Source of the DNA: Erinaceus europaeus
Lineage: Eukaryota; Chordata; Mammalia; Eulipotyphla; Erinaceidae
DNA: 64,000 nucleotides
NCBI RefSeq assembly: GCF_950295315.1
Contig: NC_080168.1
Span: 62,085,838-62,149,837, forward strand
Reading direction: 5' to 3'
Positions within the stretch are counted from its first letter, which is position 1, and each line of letters starts with the position of its first letter. A program made the position numbers and the translations under genes. This document shows positions 10,040-20,067 of this stretch, piece by piece. The notes beneath the pieces are model-generated. The model saw nothing but the letters and a program-made list of their open reading frames with translations, had not been told where the DNA came from and ran no database searches.

Positions 10040-11355
10040 AGGAAGAAGATCTGAAAGGGAAACTAAAAGCAGGACCGGACTAAATTGTAAGTAGGGCACC
10101 AAAGTAAAAACCCTGTGGTGAGGGGTAGACATGCAGCTTTTGGGCCAATTTGGGGTGAGAGTGGGTGGGAGGGATGGATCACAGTCTTTTGGTGGTGGTA
10201 ATGGTTTTTATGTACACTCCTAGTAAAGTGTAGTCATAAAAATCACTAGTTAATTAATGTGAGAGGGGAAAAATTAATTGTATGTCTTGAAGTTTTTAAA
10301 ACACAGACTGAGTCTTTTTAATATATAGGCTGTGTATTTGATATGCGGACTCTCTCAAAAGCCTAGACCAAGTAGATAAGAAGCAACCAATAACACAGCT
10401 ATATACAAGATACTGGGTACTGTACAGCAAACCATAACAAAAGGACTTTTCAAAGTTAACCCAATTACCAAATAATGTGATGATAACATTAACTATCGCA
10501 GGAACCTCACATCTCCGCTATAGAGCCTCTACTTCCCCCAGTCCTGGAACCTTTGGATAGGGCCCACTTTCCCGTATGCCTCTCCCAATCCATGTCAAAT
10601 AATATTGCATCTGCTGATCGCAACCTAATCAACACAATGATTGCCACCACAACATGCTTCAGCTCAGACTGTGTCCAGAGACTTCACGTGTGGAATGACA
10701 AACCTTCAGCTTCATTACTCGGGTGAGACCTTTCCTTTCATAGTATTCTCTAATTCCATCTCAGGTGGTTCACTTTATAACAAAGTCCAAAACCTAGATA
10801 TACACCAGTTTAAGTGAGAGAGAGCTTTTGTTCACACGTATTCATAAACTACTGCAAAATAAATACCTGAAAGCAGAAGTACAGTAGAGTTTGCAGTGAG
10901 TACCCCCCTAACACTTCCTCTCCACTATTCCAAGATTTGGGTCCATGATTGCTCAACAATTTGTTTGGCTTTGTATGTTAACTGTCTTTTCAGTCACCAG
11001 GTTTCAGATGCCATCAGGATACCAGCCAGGCTTCCCTGGATTGAAGACCCCACCAATGTGTCCTGGAGCTCAGCTTCCCCAGAGACCCACCTTACTAGGG
11101 AAAGAGAGAGGCAGACTGGGAGTATGGACCGACCAGTCAACGTCCATGTTCGGCGGGGAAGCAATTACAGAAGCCAGACCTTCCACCTTCTGCAACCCAT
11201 AACAACCCTGGGTCCATGCTCACAGAGGGATAGAGAATGGGAAAGCTATCAGGGGAGGGGATGGGATATGGAGATTGGGTGGTGGGAATTGTGTGGAGTT
11301 GTACCCCTCCTACCCTATGGATTTGTTAATTTATCCTTTCTTAAATAAAAAAAAA
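10040..11355 (+). other. L1 type I 3'UTR (L1-2)
   Basis: About 860 bp follow the ORF2 stop that I find elsewhere only in L1-1 (866-2212) and L1-5. The final 460 bp (from about 10905) match the many short 3' fragments in the window. It ends 'atcctttcttaaataaaa', so the polyadenylation signal overlaps the tail. The two-part make-up suggests that the L1 acquired a 3' end shared with another family. Confidence 0.75.
10896..11348 (+). other. Recurrent 150-codon open frame in the L1 3'UTR
   Basis: The frame opens 'MSTPLTLPLHYSKIWVHDCS' and runs 150 codons to within a few bases of the poly-A. The same start is open for 143 codons in L1-5 (26696-26265) and for 102 codons in L1-1 (1328-1020). The segment 'EDPTNVSWSSASPETH' is shared by all three. 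I recognise no domain. A second forward frame and the reverse strand are also poor in stops here, so composition alone may explain it. It is not claimed as a gene. Confidence 0.3.
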
Positions 11356-11426
11356 GCCCTGCTATTGAACAGTTTCTTTGGCCTGGTTTAAGATATTTTA
11401 AATAATAAATAATAAATTATTTTTGA
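11356..11426 (+). other. Probable 3'-transduced segment of L1-2
   Basis: After the L1's own A-tail come 71 bp of non-L1 sequence (starts 'gccctgctattgaacag') with two AATAAA signals (11404-11409, 11411-11416). A second A-rich tail and the right-hand target duplication follow. This is the layout produced when transcription reads past the L1 signal into flanking DNA at the source locus. Confidence 0.75.
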
Positions 11427-11437
11427 AACAAACAAAA

Positions 11438-11454
11438 AAAAGAAGTAAAAAGGC
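11438..11454 (+). repeat. Target-site duplication of L1-2 (right)
   Basis: Exact second copy of 'aaaagaagtaaaaaggc' (6935-6951). Confidence 0.9.
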
Positions 11455-11575
11455 TAGTGAAAAAATAATCTGGTGGCCAAAAATGTACATGTAAGGTCAG
11501 ATATGGTGATATTAGTTTTGTGTTATAACTTTGTTTTTTTTTCTCCTTTACTAAGATATATTACTTGAAATAGCT

Positions 11576-11795
11576 AGACGTTAGGTGGTGCATCTGGTTG
11601 AGCACAAGTTACAATGCACAAAGACCCAGGTTCAAACTCCGGGTCCCCACCTGCTGGCAGGACAGCTTTGCAAGTGGTAAATCAGGGTTGCAGGCGTCTC
11701 TCTGTCTCTATCTCCCTCTCTATCACCCCCTTCCCTCTCGATTTCTGGCTGACTCTATCCAGTAAAAAAATAAAGATAATTTTAAAACATTTTTT
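11576..11795 (+). mobile_element. SINE-A copy
   Basis: The head ('aggtggtgcatctggttgag'), B box ('ggttcaaactccg'), CT-rich part and tail 'aaaaaaataaagataatttt' are all present. Confidence 0.85.
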
Positions 11796-12068
11796 AAAAC
11801 ATAGGTATAAATAGCTAGAAGTTTACAAAAGGAAAACACTGCTTGTTACATGAGTTGGCAGTGGTGGAGTGGGGAGATTGTCATAGGATCCAAGGAAGAC
11901 AGATCCATTCATCCTTACCTCCATGTGGAGGAGACCATCTGAGTACCCTTCTTCCAAGTGCCTCTACCTAGATGAGATAGTTATCCTTACCACCACCACC
12001 CCCACAAATTGGAAAATTCAGGAATTCTGGCCATTACCCAACCTAACATCTCTGTCTTCATAGGAATA
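11796..12068. other. Unassigned DNA
   Basis: No family or frame recognised. Confidence 0.35.
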
Positions 12069-12076
12069 TCTAATTC

Positions 12077-12373
12077 TTTTTTTTCTTTTCTTATTTTTTT
12101 CTCCAGGGTTATCACTGGGGCTCAGTGCCAACACTATGAATCCAAAGTTCCTGGTAGCCATTTTTCCATCTTATTGGACAAGACAGAGAGAAATTGAGAG
12201 TGGAAGGAGATGTAGAGAGAAGAGAAAGATAGACACACCTATAGACTTGCTACACTGCTTGTGAAGCAGAAACCCCTTGCCGGTGGGGGACTGAGGGCTC
12301 AAACCTGGATCCTTGCCTGGTTCTTTTTGCTTAGTACTATGTGCACTTAACAGTGCGCCACCACCCAGCTCCC
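12077..12373 (-). mobile_element. SINE-B' copy
   Basis: The minus-strand SINE starts with its T-run and B' module ('ccagggttatcactggggct'), then 'gacagagagaaattgagag', and ends 'ccaccacccagctcc'. The direct repeat 'ctaattct' flanks it (12069-12076 and 12374-12381). Confidence 0.85.
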
Positions 12374-12477
12374 TAATTCTAGTTTTTTCAATGTAAAATA
12401 TATACATTTGAATCTCTGAATCTATTGATAGTTTGATTCTATGAATATTACTGATTATCAAATGTTTTCCTATTTGC

Positions 12478-13066
12478 TTTTTTAAATTCTATTCATATTA
12501 GTGATTTAATATTGATTTACAAAATTATAAAATAATGGAAATATAATTCCATATAGCACCTACCACCAGAATTCTGTGTCCCATCCTCTCCATTGGAAAT
12601 TGCAGTAGTTCTCACAGATGTGGACTGATTCTCTAACTATCTAGTTATATCTGTGCATATGTATTTTTCCTCATTTTGTCAATGGTCCTGCCTTCATTCA
12701 TTTTCTAGTTCACCCCTACACCTGTTACTACTTCTAGATGTCTTTCCTTTTTTCTTCTTCTATATCAAATAAGTGAAATCACGTCTGGCTTCCTTTGGTG
12801 TTTTCCAGGTTCGTTTCTCTTTCATTGATGGTATAAAAACAAGATTCCTGGTGACAAACACTTTGGGTCCTGGTAGAATGTGGGTACAGAACCCCTTGGT
12901 CTACTTCCCCTAATATTTATTCCTCTAGTAGTAGGGATCAAAACTCTACCTGGGTTGCAGAAGGTGGGAGTTCTGGCCTCTGTGACTGCTACTCTGCTGG
13001 ATGTGGGTGTTGGCAGGTCATTCTTTACCCCCAGCCTATCTCTAGTGGGGTAGTGCTTTGGAGATC
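12478..13066 (-). mobile_element. Older L1 3'UTR fragment
   Basis: It begins 'attagtgatttaatattgat' and passes through the blocks 'ttggaaattgcagtagttct' and 'gttgcagaaggtgggagttc'. It contains about 100 bp not shared with the other copies (near 12770-12880). Confidence 0.7.
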
Positions 13067-13199
13067 TTCCTGCTTTCAATGTCTCTTGATTCCAGTAATC
13101 TCAAGTTATTCTCAGATAATTACTCAGTAAGTTAAAAAAAAAACTCTGAGACACTTTTAAACTTTCATTACCTAATAAGATAGAAAAATAACACTATAG

Positions 13200-13546
13200 G
13201 GGGCCAGGAAGTGGCACAACGGGTTAAAAGCACATGGTGCAAAGCTCAAGGACCGACATAAGGATCTCCTTTTGAACCCCCGGCTTCCCCACCTGCAGGG
13301 GAGGTTGCATCACAAGCGGTGAAGCAGGTCTGCAGGTGTCTATCTTTCTCTCCCCCTCTCTGTCTTCCCCTCCTCTCTTGATTTCTCTCTGTCCTATCCA
13401 ACAATAGCAATAACAATAATAACAACAACAACAACAAACAACAGTAAACAACAAGGGCAACAAAAATGGGAGGGAATTGGCCTCCATGAGAAGTGGATTC
13501 CTAGTGCAGGCACCAAACCCCAGCAATTACTCTGGTGGCAAAAAAG
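13200..13546 (+). mobile_element. SINE-B' copy
   Basis: A head ('gggttaaaagcacatggtgc'), a decayed B box, the AAC-rich stretch and the B' module ('gcaggcaccaaaccccagca') are present, ending in an A-run. Confidence 0.85.
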
Positions 13547-13792
13547 AAAAAGCAAAGTCACACTACCAAAAAATACATATATCAAGAATTGAAACTGTCT
13601 TATCAAGGCAGTTTTACATGACCTAGAAATGAAAGAGCTAAGATAAAAGAGCCAGGTAGGGCAAAGGCATATTCTGAGAATTTAGACATTTACCAGTTGT
13701 CCCTGAAGAATAAAAGCATAGGATAATTTCAAAAATGTTGTTTTTCATCATAGCTTCAAGAGCTGACCCAAAAAGTCTAGTGTGTGACTATC

Positions 13793-14103
13793 ATCTTTTA
13801 TTAGTGATTTAGTATTGATTTTTGAAGTCATGAGGATATCGGGTAAATTCCACAGCATTCCTGCCACCTGAGTTCTGTGTCCCTATCCCCTCCATTAGGA
13901 AACTGCAGTAGTTCTCCCAAGGTCACAGACATGGGTTGACTATCATTTTTACAACTATCTATATTTATATATTATTGCCCATTTCTTCTATGGTTCTGTC
14001 TTCTAAGTCACATCTATACCTATTATTACTTTGGGTGTCCTTTTTTTTTTTCCCTTTTCTCTCTCCAGATCCTGATGGAACTGGAATTCAAAACCCTCCA
14101 GGT
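13793..14103 (-). mobile_element. Older L1 3'UTR fragment
   Basis: This is a 5'-truncated 3'UTR: 'attagtgatttagtattgat' start, 'ctgcagtagttctcccaagg' block, ending in 'cctgatggaactggaattc'. Confidence 0.7.
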
Positions 14104-15059
14104 CTGTGACTATCATAATGGGCAAAATTAACTTTTTAGTCATTTTGGTACATAAACTGAAGTTGAGACACAGCTTGGTGAAACCCTTCGATGAGAAAAA
14201 CACTTTTGGTGTTGATTGATGTGGGTTGTCATATAAATCCTCATAAGTCTGTTGACAGGCTAGAGGAGAAATTATTCTGGCAAACCTTCATTGGAAGAGG
14301 GCCAGAGACTTTTTATTCTGACCACCCAGGTCTCAGCCAGCAGTTTGTTTAGACACCTACTTCCTAGATATTAAACAGTCAGGGCCACTGAGTCCAACCT
14401 TTTTTCAGCATCCTCCTTTGATCTTCTATTTCTTAGTTTTGCTGAGCATTGGGAAAAGGGATTCAGCTCTGGACTATGTGCTTAATGCTTGCAGACAGCA
14501 GTAAGCATGCATGGTTTGTAGCCTTGGTATTAAGTAAGACAGGCAATACCAACTCTGAGGGGATGGTGAGTAGGTAATGTACGCGTGCTCTATTGGACAT
14601 GACACCACCAGGCTCTGGGATTTTGAGTAGAAATGATCACTGATGCACCTTCATAAGCTCTGTTTTATCTTTGATCTTTCATGTGGCATTGCACATGCAC
14701 AAAACCCTGGGTTCATTCCTGAGCACTGCAAAATAATAGTAGTAAGGATAACAATACCTTTTCAGAATGAAGAGAGCTTCTACCTCTAAAGAGGAGGCAC
14801 TGAGAGAGGAGTAACACCGTCTGTAAGCACAGGAGCCTCTTAAGTGGCTGTGTGGCCTCAAAGCTCATGCCTCAACTCTGGGATATTTCAATCTTATATA
14901 AAGAATGTGGGGGACTATCCTAGGGCATGCCTGATGTGGTAGGTAGACAGACTAAATGAGATGATCATAGAATCAGCAAGCCATTGGATTCTGGCACAAA
15001 GGGACCCTTAAATATTAGCCACTGTGGCTCCGAAAAGGTTGCTCTTGAGTTGTGTGCAG
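14104..15059. other. Mostly unassigned DNA with a SINE relic
   Basis: About 950 bp without a gene. Positions 14685-14750 ('cctgggttcattcctgagca' then AAT repeats) look like the tail of an old tRNA-type SINE. Nothing else is recognised. Confidence 0.4.
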
Positions 15060-15250
15060 TATGCAGACCTGTGTTCATGGTAACACTATTCACAGCAGTC
15101 AAGCTATTAAAGCCCACATGCTGGACAGATGAGTGGATAACAAAGTCGCATGTATACACAATGCAACATTAGTCCATTCTGAGAAAAGACTGGAACTTGC
15201 ATGAGTTACAATGTAGATGGAACTAGAGTGGGTAATGTCAGGGAAATAAC
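15060..15250 (+). mobile_element. Ancient L1 ORF2 3' relic
   Basis: The blocks 'acactattcacagcagtcaa', 'ggacagatgagtggataaca' and 'gtatacacaatgcaacatta' match the end of L1 ORF2 in order. They are strongly diverged and broken by stops. Confidence 0.65.
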
Positions 15251-15799
15251 AGAGAAGTTAATGTGTTTCAGCACCTGGAGACAGGTTCTGAAAGACTGCA
15301 GGAGAAAAGCTTATCTAACTCCAGCTTTCACTTTGTTTCTACTCTTTGGGGTGTGGGGGTGGGAGTTCTCTTCCTTCCCTCTCAGCCCTTCCTACTCCCA
15401 TCTGTGTTTGTTCCCTGGTGGGGGAGACTGGGAGTCTAGTTGCTGGAGGACCAGCAGGCTGGACTTTCACCAAAGAATTCACCAAGAAAGAAAAGGCAGA
15501 ACTGGGAGTAAAGGAAGGAAGTGGGAATCAGCTAGAGTGGTTCGTGCACACACATAATACCTTGAGATGGTCTCCTGAGATCTCGGCTGCATGGTGCTTG
15601 TGCTGGTGGTATTCAGATCTATTTAATAGTCCTCATTGCATTTCTAATCATGTGGCTCATGAGGGAATTGCTATCCTGAGATACAACAGAGAGGCACCAG
15701 AGGCATGAGGAATAAATATTGGCAGAAACAAAAAGGAGAATATTTTACCTGCAGTGGCAGCCTTCACCTCTGACAAAAACAAAATAAACACACAAACAC
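15251..15799. other. Unassigned DNA
   Basis: Two overlapping open frames (15201-15557 and 15346-15708) cover this area. They show no domain, no splice context and low-complexity composition, so I do not call a gene. Confidence 0.35.
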
Positions 15800-15827
15800 A
15801 AATAAATAAATAAATAAATAAATAAAA
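15800..15827. repeat. (AAAT)n microsatellite
   Basis: Seven uninterrupted AAAT units, with imperfect copies on the left. Confidence 0.9.
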
Positions 15828-16019
15828 TACAGCCATTGTGACCAGAAGTTTCCTTATGATCCAAGAAAATGCTAATATTGAGGCTGGGCTTTCCCCCACC
15901 ACCAACCCCCATCTTCCTTTTCATGTCTTTTCTATTTCCTTTTCTCTAGGGAAACAAGGAAGGAAGGAAAGCATACCATATAAACACAAGTGCTGGAGTT
16001 CCATAAAAAGAAGCTGATT

Positions 16020-16101
16020 TGGGGCAGGGGTAGACAGCATGATTTTGCAGAGACCCACCATAAGCCAGAGCCGAGCAGTGCTTTGGTTAAAAAAAAAAAA
16101 A
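16020..16101 (+). mobile_element. SINE-C copy, internally deleted
   Basis: The head ('ggggtagacagcatgatttt') joins directly to the tail block ('ccaccataagccagagccga') and an A-run. The B-box middle is missing compared with the reverse copies at 24.64 and 55.38 kb. Confidence 0.65.
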
Positions 16102-16239
16102 AAAAGAGTTGATCATGTGGATGACAGATCAAGTGAACAAAAAGACTATATGTCTTTGGTTTGTTTGTTTGTTTTTTACCATGAAGACATTTAACTACTC
16201 TGATGTGCCTATCTCTATTAGAATTGACGACCACATGTT

Positions 16240-16412
16240 GAGGTAGGTCAGGATCCCCTGCTTTGGATCTTCAAGGGTGAGCCAGGGGAGGAAATTCTCT
16301 GCCTGTGGGGGGACACTCCACAAGCAGGGAAGCAGATCTGCAGGTGTCTTTCTCTTCCCCTCTCTATCTCCCCATCTCTCTCAATTTCTTTCTGTCCTAT
16401 CCAAAACAAAAA

Positions 16413-16452
<40 letters not shown>

Positions 16453-16490
16453 AGAAAAAATTGCCTCCAGAGCAGTAGATTCTGGATGGA
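16240..16490 (+). mobile_element. SINE-B' copy with internal AAAG expansion
   Basis: A truncated head, the 'ggaagcagatctgcaggtgt' block and the B' remnant ('gcctccagagcagtagattc') are separated by an (AAAG)n tract at 16411-16453 where the AAC-rich segment usually lies. Confidence 0.7.
16411..16453. repeat. (AAAG)n microsatellite
   Basis: About ten AAAG units grown inside the A-rich part of a SINE. Confidence 0.9.
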
Positions 16491-16562
16491 AGGAAGGAAG
16501 GAAGGAAGGAAGGAAGGAAGGAAGGAAGGAAGGAAGGAAAGAAGAGAGGAAGGAAAGAGAAA
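16491..16562. repeat. (GGAA)n microsatellite
   Basis: About fourteen GGAA units at the 3' end of the preceding SINE. GGAA arrays are potential ETS-factor binding sites; no activity can be inferred from the sequence alone. Confidence 0.9.
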
Positions 16563-16858
16563 TGTAGCCAGGTGGTGGTGCACCAGGTTTAAGCTCACAT
16601 AGTACAAATCACAAGGACCTGGTGCAAGGATCCTGGTTCAAACCCCACCCTGGCTCCCCACCTGCAAAGGGGTCACTTCACAGGCAGTGAAGCAGGTGTG
16701 CAGATGTCTATCTTTCTCTCCCCCTTTCTGTCTTCGCCTCCTCTTTCAATTTCTCTCTGTTCTGTCCAACAACAACAGCAAAATGGAAAAAATGGCCTCT
16801 AGGAGCAGTGGATTCATAGTGCAGGCACTGAGCCCCAAAGATAACCTTAGAGGTGAAA
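16563..16858 (+). mobile_element. SINE-B' copy
   Basis: The head ('aggtggtggtgcaccaggtt'), B box ('ggttcaaaccccacc'), AAC-rich segment and B' module ('aggagcagtggattcatag') are complete. Confidence 0.87.
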
Positions 16859-16980
16859 AGAAAGAAAGAGAGAAAGAGAGAGAGGAAGGAAATGAAGGAA
16901 GGAAGGAAGGAAGGAAGGAAGGAAGGAGGAAAGAAAAAAGAAGCAAAGAGAGAGAGAGAAAAGAAACAAAGAAAAAATTC
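16859..16980. repeat. GA/GGAA-rich purine tract
   Basis: An almost pure purine strand of mixed GAAA, GAGA and GGAA units follows the SINE tail. Confidence 0.85.
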
Positions 16981-17559
16981 TCTGCTGGTGAAAAATAGCC
17001 TTTTGCATTTCTAGACATAATTTTTCCACACATGCAGTGGATTTGTGGCTTATGAGGTCCTGAACACTGACTGTGAGCAAAATAATGCTTCTGAAGAACT
17101 TGACCACAGCCAACATTTTGCAAGCCCTCAGCCAAGAGCAACCCCCAAAGCAGAGCCTGCACACAGTGGTCCACCCATAAATCCTCATCATGGCATGAAA
17201 TGGCCTCTGATTCATTTGCTCTCTGAATCTTGTGGCACCACCAGAAAGTCCAAGAAAGTACAAGATCAAGTTTGCATTTGGAATAATTAAAAAAAAAAAG
17301 AGCCCTACACTATGAAAGCAGAGCTAACATGAAAAACAAACATGGAAAGGGAATAAATGATGGAAGGTAGAAAGATTGCTTCCCAGGGTAGATTCATCCT
17401 CTGAGTGGAGATCAATCATGTGCGGGAAGCATCTAGCACCAGATGCCAAACTAGAATGAACAAAAGGAGAGACTGCTTGCAGAAGAGCCACTAACAAACC
17501 AACTCACACAGGGAGGAAGTTCTCTGAGACTGTATCACATGGATAGCCATCTCTGCAGA
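16981..17559. other. Unassigned DNA
   Basis: The only open frame of note (17045-17290, 81 codons) has no recognisable domain. I see no gene. Confidence 0.4.
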
Positions 17560-17746
17560 GAAATACCTGGTTGAGCACACGTTACAGCACATAGGGACCT
17601 GGGTTTGAGCCCCCAGGCCCCACCTGCAAGGGGAAAGCTTTGTCAGTGGTGAAGCAGGGCTGCAGTTGTCTCTCTGTCTTCTTCTCTATCACCCCTTCCC
17701 TCTCGATTTCTAGTTGTCTCTATGCAGTACATGAAGATAATTTTAA
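17560..17746 (+). mobile_element. SINE-A copy, target of the next SINE
   Basis: B box 'ggtttgagccccc' and the CT-rich part are intact. The tail 'aagataattttaa' was duplicated when a SINE-B inserted behind it. Confidence 0.8.
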
Positions 17747-18023
17747 TTTTTTTAGTATTTATTTATTTATTCCCTTTTGTTGTCCTAGTTTTTAATTGTT
17801 GTAGTTATTATTGTTGTTGTTTTTAGATCGGACAGAGAGAAATGGAGAGAGGAGGGAGAGACAGAGAGGGGGAGAGAAAGATAGACACCTGCTGACCTGC
17901 TTCAGCGCTTGTGAATTGACTCCCCTGCAGGTGGAGATCCGGGGGCTTGAACTGGGATCCTTATGCTGGTCCTTGTGCTTTGTGCCACCTGCGCTTAACC
18001 TACTGTGCTACCACCTAACTCCC
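17747..18023 (-). mobile_element. SINE-B copy inside a SINE-A tail
   Basis: A full minus-strand SINE-B has a perfect 13-bp target duplication 'aagataattttaa' at 17734-17746 and 18024-18036. Confidence 0.92.
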
Positions 18024-18142
18024 AAGATAATTTTAAAAATTTAAAAAAAAAAAACCTAGATATACCAGGGCTAATGACCAAGCCAAATAAAGTAAAATTG
18101 TAAAATTATAAGAAACATTACATTTTAAAATATCTATATGAT

Positions 18143-18350
18143 TTATAGTGATTTAATATTGATTTAAAAAATTATGTGATAACAGGGGTATAATTCCACA
18201 CCATTCCTACCATCAGAGTTTTGTGTCACCATTCCCTCTATTGGAAACTGCAGTAGTTCTCCAAAGGTCACAGATAATGAGTTGACTATTATTTCTATAA
18301 TACATATGCCTTCTTTTTTTTTCCCCTATGGTCCTGCCTTCTGTTCCTTT
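18143..18350 (-). mobile_element. Older L1 3'UTR, host of a nested L1 (left part)
   Basis: The 3' end ('tagtgatttaatattgattt') and the 'ctgcagtagttctccaaagg' block are present. It is interrupted at 18350 by a younger L1 3' end and resumes at 18836. Confidence 0.8.
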
Positions 18351-18822
18351 TTTTTAAAAAAAAAATTATTTATAGAAAGGAAACTGACAAAAAACAAAGG
18401 ATAAGAGGGGTACAACTCCACATAATTCCCACCACTAGAACTCCATATCCCATCCCCTCCATTGATAGCTTTCCTATTCTTCAAACCCTCTGGGAGTATT
18501 GATCCAAGGTCATTGTGGGATGCAGAAGGTGGAAGGTCTGGCTTCTGTAATTGCTTCCCCGCTGAACATGGACATTGACAGGTCAATCCACACTCCCACC
18601 CTGCCTCTCTCTTTCCCTAGTGGGGCGAGATTCTGGGGAATGAGAGCTCCAGGACACATTGGTGGGGTTGTCTCTCCAGGGAAGTCTGGTTGGCATCATG
18701 CTAGCATCTGGAACCTGGTGGCTGAAAAAGAGTTACCATATAAAGCCAAACAAGTTGTTGACTAATCATGAACCTAAAGGCTGGAGTAGTGCTGATGAAG
18801 AGTTGAGGGCTCTCCGTTTCAT
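18351..18822 (-). mobile_element. L1 type I 3' end nested in an older L1
   Basis: A 472-bp 5'-truncated copy is flanked by the perfect 13-bp duplication 'cttctgttccttt' (18338-18350 and 18823-18835). It supplies the relative age: type I inserted into an already present older 3'UTR. Confidence 0.92.
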
Positions 18823-18835
18823 CTTCTGTTCCTTT

Positions 18836-19660
18836 CTAAGTCAAACCTACACCTATTGCTGCTTCCAAATGTCCTTCCTTTTTTTTCCATTTCTCTCTCC
18901 ATGTCTGGATGGAATTGGAGTTCAGAGTCCTCTAGTCATCTTCCCCTAGTATTTATCCTTTGGGAGTATGGACCAAAATAGGTGCAGAAGATGGGAATTC
19001 TGGCTTCTGTAATTGCTTCTCTGCTTGTTTCTATCTTTCCCTAATGAGGTAATGAGGTAGGACTCTGGAGAGGTGGGGTTCCAGGACATATTGGTGAGGT
19101 CATCTGCCCAGGGAGTTCAGGATGAAATTATGGTAGTTTCTGCAACTTGGTGGCTAAAAGGCAGTAAGATCTAAAGCATGACAAAATGTTTAATAAAAAA
19201 GAACCATAAAGTAGGAATAGAGAATATGGGAATAGGGATTTTAGGGTAGAAAGGAGATAGGAAGGATGAACATGGGATGATCTCACTCCTGGACAGAAGT
19301 TGAGACATAAGAATAGAAAAGACAAAGCAGGTCTTGGACTAGATTTGGTGTATTGCATCAAATTAAAGGACTCTGGGCTTAGGGGAAGTCTGTCTTAGAT
19401 TTATCCCTAGGAGCCCATGACTTGTGATAGTTAAGCTTTAGGTAGACTAAAAATATTGTCTGGGAAGATGGTGTCAGAGTTGAGAATAGGACAGCACATC
19501 TGGACCAGGGCAGAGAGTAGCTCCCACACTTGAAGAAAATATATAAATACAATTAACTGTTTACCCTGTTGATCTGACCCAGGACCTGGATGTTTTCCAT
19601 TTAGCACAGAATCCGGTGTGACTTCAGAATCCCTGTCAGTCTACGACAATCTTAATGGTG
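18836..19660 (-). mobile_element. Older L1 3'UTR, host of a nested L1 (right part)
   Basis: The host 3'UTR continues from 'ctaagtcaaacctacaccta' through 'tgatggaattggagttcaga'-type blocks to 'cagagagtagctcccacact'. Positions 19262-19385 break the pattern: they read as a plus-strand L1 ORF2 end plus type II 3'UTR ('gatgatctcactcctggaca' ... 'aaaggactctgggct'). Confidence 0.75.
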
Positions 19661-20067
19661 ATGGAAACTGTGTTTACTAAGTTGACAAAAGAGAACTAAC
19701 TGGGTTTGCCCTGTCTTGGCTCAAGTTAGAATTTTTCAAAGGTGTGCTGGCAGTGTAGGTCACTTTTTTAAAGCAAGCTTTGAAGCCATGCTGAAACCTT
19801 ATCAGTATGTCGACTTTTAAAACTCCCACCTGTGCACCTCCTTCCCTTGAACTCTTCAGAGCAGCTGCCTTCCACCTTTGTCTGTTGGGTTATGTGTGAA
19901 CAGAAATAGAGCATCCTTTCCCATTCTGCTCTAGGCACTGTCCTGTCTCTCTCCTAGGGGCCTGTTGGGGAGGCAGATTCAAAGCAAACAGGCATTCTTG
20001 GGATTCTGTCATATTCTGTTATGAGATTAAATTGGGTCAGCTCACCTGCAAAGTCTGTCATCACCCC

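Larger units (their letters stand above)
6952..11355 (+). mobile_element. L1-2: 5'-truncated type I L1
   Basis: A LINE-1 of 4.4 kb is truncated at its 5' end in the linker between endonuclease and reverse transcriptase. It holds most of ORF2 (to 10039), a 1.3-kb 3'UTR and an A-tail at 11343-11355. A 71-bp non-L1 segment with a second A-tail follows before the 17-bp target duplication. It was inserted into the A-rich end of a SINE-B'. Confidence 0.93.

Noticed and set aside
15201..15708. Two overlapping plus-strand frames of about 120 codons
   Set aside because: No domain, no splice or promoter context, low complexity; one overlaps an L1 relic.
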